DNA of 64,000 nt from Triplophysa rosa. Taxonomy: Eukaryota; Chordata; Actinopteri; Cypriniformes; Nemacheilidae. How positions within the stretch are numbered: the first letter of the stretch is position 1; each line of letters starts with the position of its first letter. The position numbers and the translations under genes are program-made. The notes below the pieces were generated by a model. The model did no database searches. It saw nothing but the letters and a program-made list of their open reading frames with translations, and was not told where the DNA came from. The stretch covers positions 9,161,200 to 9,225,199 of the forward strand of contig NC_079898.1 of the NCBI RefSeq assembly GCF_024868665.1. The letters run 5' to 3'. Shown here one piece after another: positions 46,398-58,900 of this stretch.

Positions 46398-49300
46398 CTA
46401 TAAAAGCGGGTGTAAAATTGCCTTTTCTAGTTTGCATGGTGTAACATGTGGCACTTATGGAATTCTAATGTGTCTGTGGTGGCTCGGTTACATTTACTAC
46501 AGGGGGAAATCTCAAACAGTTTGGGAAACTGGATACAGGACCATTTGTGTGCATTTTTACCCTGGTAATGCAGAAGATAGACTATTCAAAGTCTTCGTGT
46601 AATGACCCACCAATACAGTGTACTCTCTGGGGATGGATGCTATAACACATCTAAAATTCTGGCATGAGTGTAAAAACAACCGCCTACTTTACAGTATGTT
46701 ACACTTTAATAAAAAACAGAAAAAGTAGTATCATAAAATGTTTGGTAAACTGTAAATAGATAGAAATAGATTATATGCACACCTGTGTGGTAATTTCTCA
46801 AAGTGACTCTAGTTTCAGTAATAGTTGTGCAAATATGTCTACCGCTGTATAAATGGGCTAACAAAAACTACTGGTTGACTACTTTTTATTGTTGCACAGT
46901 TTATTTAGTCATACTGCCCATCCTTAGTGTATATTCAATTAACACCACCACCTTAAAGGGACAGTTCACCCCAAAATGAAAATTCTGTCATCATTTACTC
47001 ACCCTCGAGTTGTTCCAAATCTGTATAAATTTATTTCTGATGAACACAGAGAAGGATATTTGGATGAATGCTTTTTTTTATGGTAGGAAAAATGATAATG
47101 GTAGTGAAAAGTGCCTCAGAATTGTTTACTTTTCAACATTCTTCAAAATATCTTCTTTTGTGTTCAACAGAACCATGTTAAAATTTATAAAGCAATTTTT
47201 CCTACTATGGTAGTCAGTGGGGGCCAGTAACTGTTTGGTTACAAGCATTCTTCCAAATATCTTTCTCTGTGTTCATCAGAAATAAATTGATACATATTTA
47301 GAACAACGTGAAGGTGAGTAAATGAAGACAGATTTTTTATTTTTGGGTGAACTGTCCCTTTAAATCATAACCATGTTAAGCAACATTTGCATTATATTCA
47401 GCCAATTATTTATCCGTGATCTACCAGTTCTGTGCCTTCTAAGACCCATTTCATCTTCTCCGGATATGTTTTTGAAGAAATTTTAATGTGCTTTCTCAAC
47501 GCTATCCTCAACCGGGCCCTAGCGCTTTGTTCATTGATAGTTTAGACCCTCAACCGCTTAAACTGGGCTCTGTTTTAAGCCCTTTCTGCACCAGTGCCAA
47601 TACATGTGCATGTGTAATGTGTGGAAGCAGCGTCTTTTGCTCTGGGCCCTCCCAGGGGCCGAGGGTCTGGGGCTATTTGCTGTAGTACAAGACACACTCG
47701 GCTGCACAGGTCTGCGGTTAAACCAGACTCAATCCATCCATCCATCAGTGTCTGAGTGTGTACGCCATGCAAATCCAAAAACAAAGTAGACACACTATCT
47801 GCAGTACATCAGTAGGGGTATTTGTTAAATCTGTTAACAGCACTGCATCATGTAGCGTTAAATATCACAATGTGGCATTCATTTATACTATCAATTCTTC
47901 TGCTAGTTATACAGAGGGGTAGTTGAACCTTCAGGGAGATTGTTAGTAGCCGTGCCATGTCGTTGCTCTCCGAGGTTGTTCTCCAAGGACACTCGCATAC
48001 TTCTAGACTCAAAACCCTTAGCCGAAGCAAACATGAATGGGTGGCCGACTTTAATCACGTTTTCATTTTTGGCAATGTCGCACAGAGGTCACCCTGGTTA
48101 CGCCATGATTGTCTCACCATCATGGTCCAACACCTCGATTTCTTTATTTCCTTGCGTGGTCCTGGAGATTGCTCTGAAGTACCGAGTCATATTTAGCCTT
48201 TATTTAGGAAGATTGTCGCACGTGGGGGGAGGGAGACAGACGTGTGCCGCTGATGGAATGCCTCTGCTTGCCGATGGCCGGCCGGATCAATACAACACAA
48301 TTGAGTTCTCCAATCTGAGAGACTAGCTGCAGTGAAGGTGGCACTTACGGGGTGATCGCCTCTGATGAAGACTTTATTAGCCTCTATTGACAGATTCATT
48401 TGAGATCCCTTTCCCATCATCACCCCCCACAATTCACGCTCCCCTTTCCACTGTAAAGTAATATAGTCTAAGCCCACCTTTAAAAGTTTCAGAGGTTGAT
48501 GAAACGGTTTGTTATTTAGTCCTGTGTTTTCGATGCTTCGCAAACTTTTCGCCGACTTGATCTTAAAGTAACTTTTGTTATTCTTTCTCCGTCCTTGATT
48601 TTTTCTTTCATGAACTCGGGCTAAGCCCGGGACCCCTGTTATCAGATACCGCAACAGCGTCAAAGCGTTTTCACTGTAGGACCGAGGCTTTCTCCCCCGA
48701 GAATACAAAGAAAACATCAAGTCCCCCCCAAAGAAAGATTTGCTTTTGGAAGCGAGTCTAGAAGCAACCTGGCCGGGGATAAGACAAAGTGTGGAAATTT
48801 TCAAATCATTTTATATTTTATCTCCAAACAAGCCGAAGGCATATTAGATATCACGAGCTAATACTCAGCGGTCATGTGTGCGCGCTGTAAAATTGGCTGA
48901 GGCTCGTCGCAAGCTTTGAAGTCACAAGTTGTTTTTTACGTCAAAGTAGCTGTTCGGGGGAGCCCTAATCCGCTCAGTATTGCTATGGGGAGCAGCGCCT
49001 CAGATCGACACTCGCGGCAGGTTTTCGTGACTCCACTAATTTTTCCATTGTTATTTTACCTGGTTTGTATTATGTGGCCCTCGCCCCCTCTCGCCGCTTC
49101 TCTCAGAGGAGCTGTTCCCCAAGCCGGGTGGATTGGCCCGGGGTGCTTTCCCATCCACAAATAAAGAGCTTGGCGTAGATAATGAAGTGTGTTGCATCCT
49201 CGGCTGCAGCTGTGTTTTGTTGGCTCTGTTAGATTACGGCTTTATGCGTGGTGGACTTGGGCTTATTTCTTATAAGAGCTTATCAATAAACTCAAAGCTG

Positions 49301-52300
49301 AAGGCCTGTGTTCATATTGTGCATCTGGGCATTTGTTTCTTTGAGTCTGCTTTTTTTATTAGAAATTACTATATGGTACGTAATGTCATGTGTAGATAAA
49401 AAGAGACTTATTTTTTTTACTTACTGTAAGTGTATACATGTTTATCGCCATTCGCAGTCCATGTGGCTTGTCCGCTTTATCCCAAGTGTTCTCAAGTCAA
49501 ACGTAACAAACGTAAAAAACGCCTTGCGTAACAAACCGACTGAAATATAAGCCGAAACTCTTGTGCCATACTTGATTCGAGAGCTATGACATGGGGTACG
49601 ATTTTTTTAGTGAACCGCAAACCTCCCCACATTAAGCTATCATGTGACTTGGAGTGTTGTTGACGTTTATGCGGCGTTTTTGTTACTTTTGTACTTTCTA
49701 CTACAATTTATTTGTCCTATTTAGAGCCAAAGAGTTCAAAATCAAATCTTTTAACAACTTCCAAGGAAAAACACGGCAAGTTTATAATGACACCATTGAC
49801 ACCATTATATGGCGAACGGTGTCTGTAAGAAAAAGCAGATATGCTTTTTAAGTAATGCATGCGTTTTAGCAATCGTTCACACTGTACTACCATCTTGAAA
49901 ATTACAGCATTACAAAAAATACTAGTATCGGTTACTGCGATTTAAACAAAAAAGAAAGTATGGCTACTCTTATGCTGTCGGTGTGGTATGGGTGCATCCC
50001 GATGATGAGAGAGAGGCTTTCATTTTCCCAGCAGCTGTTCCTTCGGTGTCCAACCACCCACCCACCCCAGCCAGTTCAGTCATTTTCATTAAGGCTAAAT
50101 CCTACATCCTACACAGCTGCTTTAAAAAAGAGCTTTTGGAAACAGAGTTGTAATAAGATACCCGACTCGACCAAGGTGAATAAGAAACAGCCCGTGTTAA
50201 ACCCGCTCTCCCTCTCCATTACATCTTGTTGTGCACATCCGCACACAACTTCATAATATCATCTGACACACCTCTAAGAAATCATTGTTCATGTACATAC
50301 TATTCTGATTAATAAGGTATTCTTAACAATTGAATAATTTGTCCTACAAGATAAACAGCTGTTGTCTCATCTGTCATGTGTTTATACCAGCCATGGCTTT
50401 TCTCTTGACCTTGTGACTTGTCTTTCCAGATCTTTCTGATGTGGAGCCCAACGTGTTCCTTAGACCCTTTCTGGAGGTGGTCCGCTCGGAAGACACAACT
50501 GGACCAATCACAGGCCTTGCTCTCACCTCGGTCAACAAGTTCTTGTCATATGGCCTCATAGGTAAGCTTTTATTGTGCCTGCTTGTTCAAGATGTCGTCT
50601 TGTACTTTACCCTGTGCCTGCTAGAGATGTGCTGCTTATTTTCTTGGCAAATATGATCTTTTAATTGGATCAAAAATAGTCTAGATGTACATTAGAGGAG
50701 GCTCCCAACCAGTATCTAGGGACCAAACATGGGGATGTAGATATAGTAATCTAGATAAAAATACTGTCAACATTCAGTATTTTGGCAAAAAGTTCATTCC
50801 AATTACTGTCATTAAAACATCAAAATTAATTCTAATTTTAATGAAATAATTTACCCAAACCTATGGGTTGTTTCGACCCAAGGTTGGGTTAAATGTGAAC
50901 AAACTGAACAACCGAGTTAAATTGATCTGAAAATATTCACATTTGACCCAGCCATGGCTTGAAACAACCCAGCGTTTTGGGCTGAAACAATCCAGCATAG
51001 GTTCATTTATAACCAAATTGTTTGCTTTATCCAAGTTCAGAGGTGGACAGTAACGAAGTAAATTTACCTGAGTACTGTACTTAAGTACACTTTTTGAGTA
51101 TCTGTACTTTACTTGAGTATTATTTTTTCTGAGTACTTGTACTTTAACTTCACTACATTTGAAAGACAAATATCGTACTCTTTACTACATTTATAAAAAG
51201 GTCCAAAAGTAGAAAATGGTTTCTATGCAGCAGGGTTTCCTGTGTGCGCAATTTATCTGGCTTGCGATCTGCCAGGACCTTTTACTGTTGCCAAGTATTT
51301 CAGTTTTTATAAGCTCGTGGTTTTCCGGCAAGCTTTGAATGGCCATTTGGCAGATTTTTTTAACGCAAATCTGGCAACTCTGGGATCTTCCCCGCTAAAC
51401 TAATGTAAACGTAGGCGCTGCTACACCATTGATAGCGCTCTAAAAAGGCAAATAGAACATTAAAAGACGAAAAAGGCACATGTTAAAGTGTGGTGTAATC
51501 ATCTGTGGGTTACGATCAGTCAAAGATCATAGAAACATTGTCATGAAAATGATCGACACAATGGCTAAACGGTAAATACTGTAAGCATCTACACCTTGAG
51601 CTACACGTGCGTGTTAACTTCTGATCTGCTGCTGTATCATTTAAAGCGATTTGGAAAATGAATGATGTTTTTACTGAAGTAACTATAGTTGAAGTATTCC
51701 TGTTGAAATAAAAACAATAGAACCCTGCCCAAAATACAACATAAAATGTAATAGATTTAATGGTTATAATGGGAATTGTACTATGGATACTTGCTTGTAT
51801 GTGATGGATTCTATTGGTGGGATGGTAAATCCTATTGGAATAAAACCCAAAACACACTACAAAGAGGAATTTAATTTAAAAATCTCATTCTAATTAAAAA
51901 ATTCATTGTTTTTTTTCAGCAGGGATGGTATTTGCATTAAAACCACAGTATCCACAAATTTACCATTTTCTAAATATAGGAACCATACTCCAATTAATAA
52001 TCTTTAGTAAAACCACAGCAACTAAACATACCATAGTTTCATTATATTCATTATTATACTAGCTATAGTTTATGTTTGTAGTTAAATTATGGTAATAAGT
52101 CCAACAAACACATGGCTTCTACACTTTACTATTTACAAGAACCTTACTACTTACTGGTAAATTGCTGCTAAAACTGGTAAAGGGAATATACAAAATAAAA
52201 GAACACCGCTCATAAATACATATAGGCCTAGGGGGCTAATGAGGATAATAGGCTAAATGATCATACAGGATTATATCTAAACTAAACATATTGTGCTAAA

Positions 52301-55300
52301 CATATAAAGCTCTTAAAGGAGTTGCTCACTGCAAAATTTGCCCCCATTGACTTTCCATAGTAGGAATAAAAACTACTATGGAAAGTCAATGGGGGCAATT
52401 TTGAAGTGACTACTCCTTTAATACCACTGATACTGTGAGCTACTCGGTGTATTCAGTAGGGTGCTTCAGAGGCAAAGGTATACGACAATAAAACAATGCA
52501 CAACTGACATAAAGGAAATTTACTTTTAATACTTGAGTACTTTTAAAAGCACGTACTTCTGTACTTTACTTAAGTAAGAATCTGTCTTTACAACTTTTAC
52601 TTGTAGTGGAGTAATATTTGACCAGTAGTATCTGTGCTTTCACTCAAGTAAGGAAGTTGTGTACTTCGTCCACCTCTGTCCATGTTTCATCAAACCATGG
52701 GTTGAAACAACCCAGCATTTTCAGAATGACATTTTCATTTTAATTTATTCAGTCTTGTGTGATTTTTTTCAACATCAAATTTATCTGCTGCATCCCTATG
52801 TTCAAGTTTGGTGAACTCTGACCTGCAAATTTGTGAACACTTGACCAATACTCAAGGTTCGGAAAATTTCAAATGCTGGGAATATTAATAATAACGCTGA
52901 TATCAGCGATATTGTACAATCCCATATGTGATGCGATCTGGGAAAACCCATCACATTTTAAAGTTTTTATACCATATTTTAAACCCTTTCCAAATCTGTT
53001 TTTATTTCTTTCATACCTTGTATGTACAGGGTTTTTCCTGGCTCAAAATGAGGCGGAGGTGGTGCCATCCTGATCTTGTGCACACACGCACGTAGGCCTA
53101 CCGTACATTTAAGTGGCTTAACCAAAGTGACTTTGAGTTTGACATATTAAAAGTTCTAACAAAATTAGATAAAAATGACAATTATTAAGTTATATAAAAC
53201 ATTACTTTTATTCAACCAAACAGAAATGTTTTTTTAATCAAATAAAGCTTTTTTATCATTTCAACTAACTTTTCAGCCCACAATAGCCAACTGAATTAAC
53301 CAGTCTTTCTAAATGAGCAAAGCTCGTTCACATCTTTCATTATCTGTGGTTCACTGTAAATGATCCAAGGATCTCTTATATTCGCTAGTGACTGAAAAGT
53401 TCATTAGTTTAAATGAATCGGTTCAAATGAGACATTAATGTGCGAGTCGTTCTGAAACCAGTTCTGAGCTATCTGGTGTGAAAGGTTGTGTTCCTGATGG
53501 GTGAACCATGTTTCCAAGATCTTGCATTCTGCTCATAAGCACAAACTGTCCTCGTCCTCATTAGAGACATAAGGCCAGATGCTACCGGTGACCGTCCAAG
53601 ATGTAAAACCATGCCAGATGCTAGCCAGCGCTAATTTTTCTTCCCCCTCCCATAAATAATCAGAGTTGTTGAATAAATACAATCACAACACTTGTCTAGC
53701 AGCTGTGTGCTTTGCACAATCTCAGACAGGTTTTATAAACCAAATAGTTAAAGATGGTCTACTACCATGTAGTTCAGAGAAATTCCAGAAATCCAACTTT
53801 TTGTATTTCAGACTTCTGTATATACAATATAATATCAATCAAACAGTATATAAATCAATCAATAAGTATAGGTGATATAATACCTAAAGATGTAGTTTGA
53901 TGATAGGTTTCCATCAAAATAAGACTTAAAATAAATAAAACGCATCCCCCAATCAAATAAATGAGTCCTCCTGGACACCCTGACAGCTTCTGTCACCCCA
54001 GATCCCCCACGGTTCCTAATCCCCCTCGATGCCAGCGTCTCATCAGGATGCTCAGGGAGGGTTACTATGGCAACCTTCTCCGTAGTTCCCCAAATCTAGG
54101 CCCTCCTTGTTTTTAGGATAAGATCTGTCATGCACTCATGTTGGAGAAGTTATGTGCTTTGTATTATTCGTTCAGGTCAGCCTATAATAGTGTATTTACG
54201 TAAATAACCCTGCAGTGTCCTTTTTTGTGACATACGAAATATTTTTTTGTCCCAAGTAGAGCTATAGCAAACTTTTACATTCAGTTCATCTTTCTGTCTC
54301 TCTCACATACACACGTACGCAGAGACACACTGTCAGAGCTGTGCTAATCCCAGGTGAGCACTCCTGCCGAGCGTGACATATTAATGCACTCGTATGAGTG
54401 TGTGATTAAATGACCTTTAGGTATGTGAGAGGCGTGTGCTGACTGATGGGTAATGCTCATTCAGACTCCACTAATCTGCCATGAAGAGCGACATTATCAT
54501 TACTCCCAATTATCATTCCATAGACATACAAGCACACGCTATAGTTCTGCCATTAAAAGCTCTGTCACAGCTCAACGTCACGCTGCTGGGGTCCAAAACT
54601 TTTGTAGTATGTTGAGCGGGTGAGATGCAATGCACCTGCTTTAGTTTCCTGGGACCTGAATATTTTGAAATGTTGTTTTATCAAGTTCTTCGGAACATAA
54701 AAAAGTAAATACAATTATTGGCTGAATCATATTGTACGTCTTCTATAAAACACGTCAAGAGTAAAATGATGACTATACACAATTTTTATTTGTTTTTTCC
54801 CCCCAGTCTATGCATTAATATGCATTAATCTTGGCCAAAAAAATTCTTACTGTACAGTTTATACTTGGTATTTTTTATTTTAATGTTAACATTAAACACT
54901 TGTAATGGCAACTTATTATACAATATAAATTTGTGGTAATAAAGGTAATAACTTCCCAAGTTTTAAACGTTGTAAAGTTATTTTCATCTTATTAAAGTGA
55001 TATTTCACCCAAAAATGAAAGTTCTGTCAACATTTACTCATTCTCTTGTCATTTCAAACCTGTATGACTTTCTTCTGCAGAACTCAAAAGAAGATATTCT
55101 GAAGAATGTTGTTAACTGGCACCCATTCACTTGCACTGGTTTTGTGTCCATACAATAGAAGTGAAGGGTGCCGGCGCTGTTCCATTACCAACATTCTTCA
55201 AAATATCTTCTTTTATGTTCTGCAGAAGAAAGAAAGTCAAACAGGTTTGAATTGACAAGAGGGTGAGTAAATCATGACAGATTTTTTATTTTTGAGTGAA

Positions 55301-55946
55301 TTATCCCTTTAATCTGTATTGTCTTTGCAACATATGAAAATTTCCTCGGTAAGATTTGGGTGTCTTTTACTTTACACTGAACTGTTCTTGTGATGTTTAT
55401 TTCAGTTTAAAACAAATGCCACTTACAAGTTAATAACAAACTAACTGCTGCTACTCTCTCCATAAACTTATCATTTGTGTTGTCAAACATTTTTAGATAA
55501 ATTATAGAGTAACAAGCAAATCACCTCTACAGAGGACAAAAGTGAATTGTTGGCTCCCAGGAGGATTTATTCAAGTGGCTTTGGAGATGACTGTTCAGCT
55601 CACCGCCATTTATGGTACAGAGACAGAATGCTGCCATCTATTGACCAGACAAATAAATGCACTGATCCTCGCTTCATTTCCAGTTTGTTCCTATCAGGGA
55701 TTAGTAAAAACCCATAGTAATTACCTCTTCCACATGGCCACTTTATGACCAGCTCTTTTTTGCACGTTAGCAGTTTTGTGTAGGCCAAGTTTTTAAACCA
55801 AACAGTCATCTGGTAAGTGGTGTCACACAAGTAGCAGTTTTCTAACCATAGCAGTCCTGCCCAGGGCTTGTGTTTTTCTCTTAACTGTGTACAGTGAGAC
55901 CCGAACCTCTTTAGCATCTGGGAGGTCTCTCTCTCTCTGTCGCCCA

Positions 55947-55997
<51 letters not shown>

Positions 55998-58900
55998 CAG
56001 AGAATTGGTTTGGTGAAGGGCTAATTCCCCTCAATCTCAGGCCTGAGGTCGGTGGGCTCGGGGGGACGGCCGTATTGACAGATATCCAGATCCCACTTTT
56101 CCTACTTTCTCTTTCCCAGACCGGCCCTCAAACCAAAGGCTCACTTACACAGCCACTTATACTGCTGAAAACTACAACAGCCAACACACAGACACTCAGA
56201 TATACATCGTTCTTTCAGATCCTAGTTTGACATCCCACGGCAGGATGTTTTTTGTGTAAACAAAAATTAAAGGAAAGCCGCAATTGAGCTTGCACTAGTC
56301 TGTAGTAAAGACATATTGTATTTTCTTTGGCTCGCAGAGCCAGATCGGCACCCACGCACGCCTGCTTTCATGGTTAAAACCACTCGTCTTTCTCCGAGAT
56401 GAGCAGTTCTTTCGCTCGAGGGACACCCTGGTGTCTGAATGTACTTTTGCTTAACCTTTTAGTACATGACAGCTGTTTGAGCCTCATTGATACACGCACT
56501 CGTACACATGCACAAAGACCCTCCAGCCCCACCCAGACGTCAGTTATTTCAACAATGACTCTCCCGCTCGGCTGCGCAGCCCGTGCCAAGTGAGGATTAG
56601 TATTTTAGATGACTTCTGATGTTGTGCTGAATAGACTGCGGCTCTTGTTTCCGTGGAGATCGGCTGTTTGGGCGGGGGTCCTGTGTTTATCGTGGGCCCG
56701 CCTCTTCGTGGCCGTTCAATTCACTGGCTGCGAATTTTCCGCTAGAGTGCTTCTTTGGTTGATGTAATGATGCACATCACGACATGCAGGGTTTTTTGTA
56801 TTTTAAAAATGACACGGATATGAAAGGCCCATTTGAATTTGGATGTTGCAGTGAAAGTAATCTGCTTGCTCATACGTCATATTAATTTCGCGATACAAAA
56901 TACATGGTTAATCCAGATAAATCCAGAGGAAATTCCTATCCAAAGGCTTCTTTGAGACTCATAAGAAAGTTTTACAGCGGTGGCATCAGTAAAAGGGGGC
57001 GTGGCTTAATGTAGTTATACATAAATGTTACTCTGATTCTATTGGTTTATCATTTCAAGCTCTTAAATTCAATGACCAGGCGAATATTCATTCATTGTGT
57101 TTGATGCATAGACCTTAATAACTATTCAAGTGCTCACGGGGTTCAGACTAAAGGTGTGTGTCTCAATCTCTCTCTGTCTTTTATTTGCCTGCTAATAAGT
57201 GAAATGCACTCTTGTGTCAAGGCTTTACCTGCAGTTACCGCCCCGGCCTCCTCCCCAGGCAGCCTGCGCTTATTAGTTAATGAAATGCTCTTTAAAGGCG
57301 ATGGGAAAGAAAAGCAGCCCGGCTCCAGCCTGCTATCTGACCCCGCTTGGGTTTCAAAACATCGTTGCCTAGACAGCCAATTTAGCTGGCCGTCCACGAG
57401 AGCACACATCTGGTGATTAGATGTCAGATGGCTGTTTGGCGCTCTTCACACGCAGAGCGGTCAGTTGATAGCGGTGTGGGGGATGAACCGGTGACCAGGT
57501 TAATTGTGTAAGATTAGTCATGTAACCATGGTCGTGTCATTATGACCCACGTAAACCTTACTCGACTGCGAATCAGATGCATTAATGAAAGTCACATATT
57601 AGGATATTTTTAGTTTGTTTGAAACTTTGTCGTCTCTGTCATTCACAGATGCTAATCATGAAGGGGCAGCAGAGGGCATCGAGAACATGGCTGACGCCGT
57701 CACGCACGCGAGGTTCGTGGGCACCGACCCCGCCAGCGATGAGGTGGTGCTGATGAAAATCCTCCAGGTAAAGGAAATCCAAGTCGGCATTTAAGATGTC
57801 TGGGGCCTGATGTGCACACGCACAAAGAGGGCACAGAAATCTGTGTACACAATCTTCAGCGCATATTTCAATTCACTATGCAACATTTTTTTTTAATATT
57901 TTATTTGACGTTTTCCACATTTTCAAAACAAATCCCCCTATTCCAGCAAAAAAAGAAAAAAGTAAATAAATGAATAAATACACGCATAATTGAACTATAT
58001 ATATACACACACATACAGTACATACAAAAGCATACTGTATAGGCTAATTATAAGTTTGTAAACATTCGGGATGCGCGCGCATCTTGGTTGCAGAAAAACC
58101 CGGAAGAGATAGCCTTTATAACGACTAGAGAATTACACGGATACGGTATACAAAATAGTTAGAGTTAGAAAGATTATAGAAGACCTTACCTGAAATTCCA
58201 TAGGAAATAATACTGTAATTTTTGCCATTCCTATTCTGACATTCAACAACACAAAAACACGTTTTTGAAGGAATTGTCTCTTCCGTTTCACTCATTGCTG
58301 CTTTGTTTCCACTGTTTTTCTGCAACCAGTATGCGCGCGCAGCTGGCAGTGACGTAACCGTGACGTCGACTCCAAATTGGTCTATACATCTAAATATACA
58401 CATACATAAACATAAAAAACTATTCAATACCCATGCTTACCCAGTTATACAAAAACTGTTGCGCACTATAAAACAAATAATGGAAAAAAATTCACGTGTC
58501 CGGGAATTAGATTCAGAAATCAGTGATGCACCATGCAAAGTTTAATTCATAAATCCCCTGAAGGTCAAAAGAAACGTAATATTTAAAATAAATGAGATTG
58601 TGTAAGTCCAGGTCAAAGGTTGAAATTGATGTATATGTTGCTATCCTCTGGTACTTTTTTTCTATGTGCAAAATAATAAAACATGTTAAAAAAGTGTTAA
58701 TAAAATCACAAATGAATGGATATTAAAAATAATAAATCACAAAAAAAATAAAATAGTGATATATATATAAAAAAATGAATTGCATGTTATTCACACATGC
58801 TACCAGATAAGTGCCGTCAGTACAAGTAACTTTTCTTACATTTCCAGGTTTTGAGGACATTGCTGCTGACTCCAGTAGGAGCCCATCTGACTAATGAATC

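Larger units (their letters stand above)
50860..52730. repeat. GGGTTG/CAACCC-rich repeat split by a hAT element
   Basis: Left part 50860-51029 and right part 52687-52730 share ATGGGTTGAAACAACCCAGC-like motifs in both orientations, a common fish MITE style. The hAT at 51038-52678 separates them. Confidence 0.6.
57768..58847. other. gbf1 intron 5 with inverted repeat and THAP-like fragment
   Basis: Holds the inverted repeat at 58071-58342 and the possible THAP-like exon; the rest is AT-rich without features. Confidence 0.5.

Noticed and set aside
45582..46437. Long cysteine-valine and histidine-threonine ORFs
   Set aside because: Translations of the CA/TG microsatellite, not proteins.
48193..48804. 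203-codon minus-strand ORF as a gene
   Set aside because: No recognisable domain, no splice or promoter context, low-complexity basic composition; kept only as part of a candidate regulatory block.
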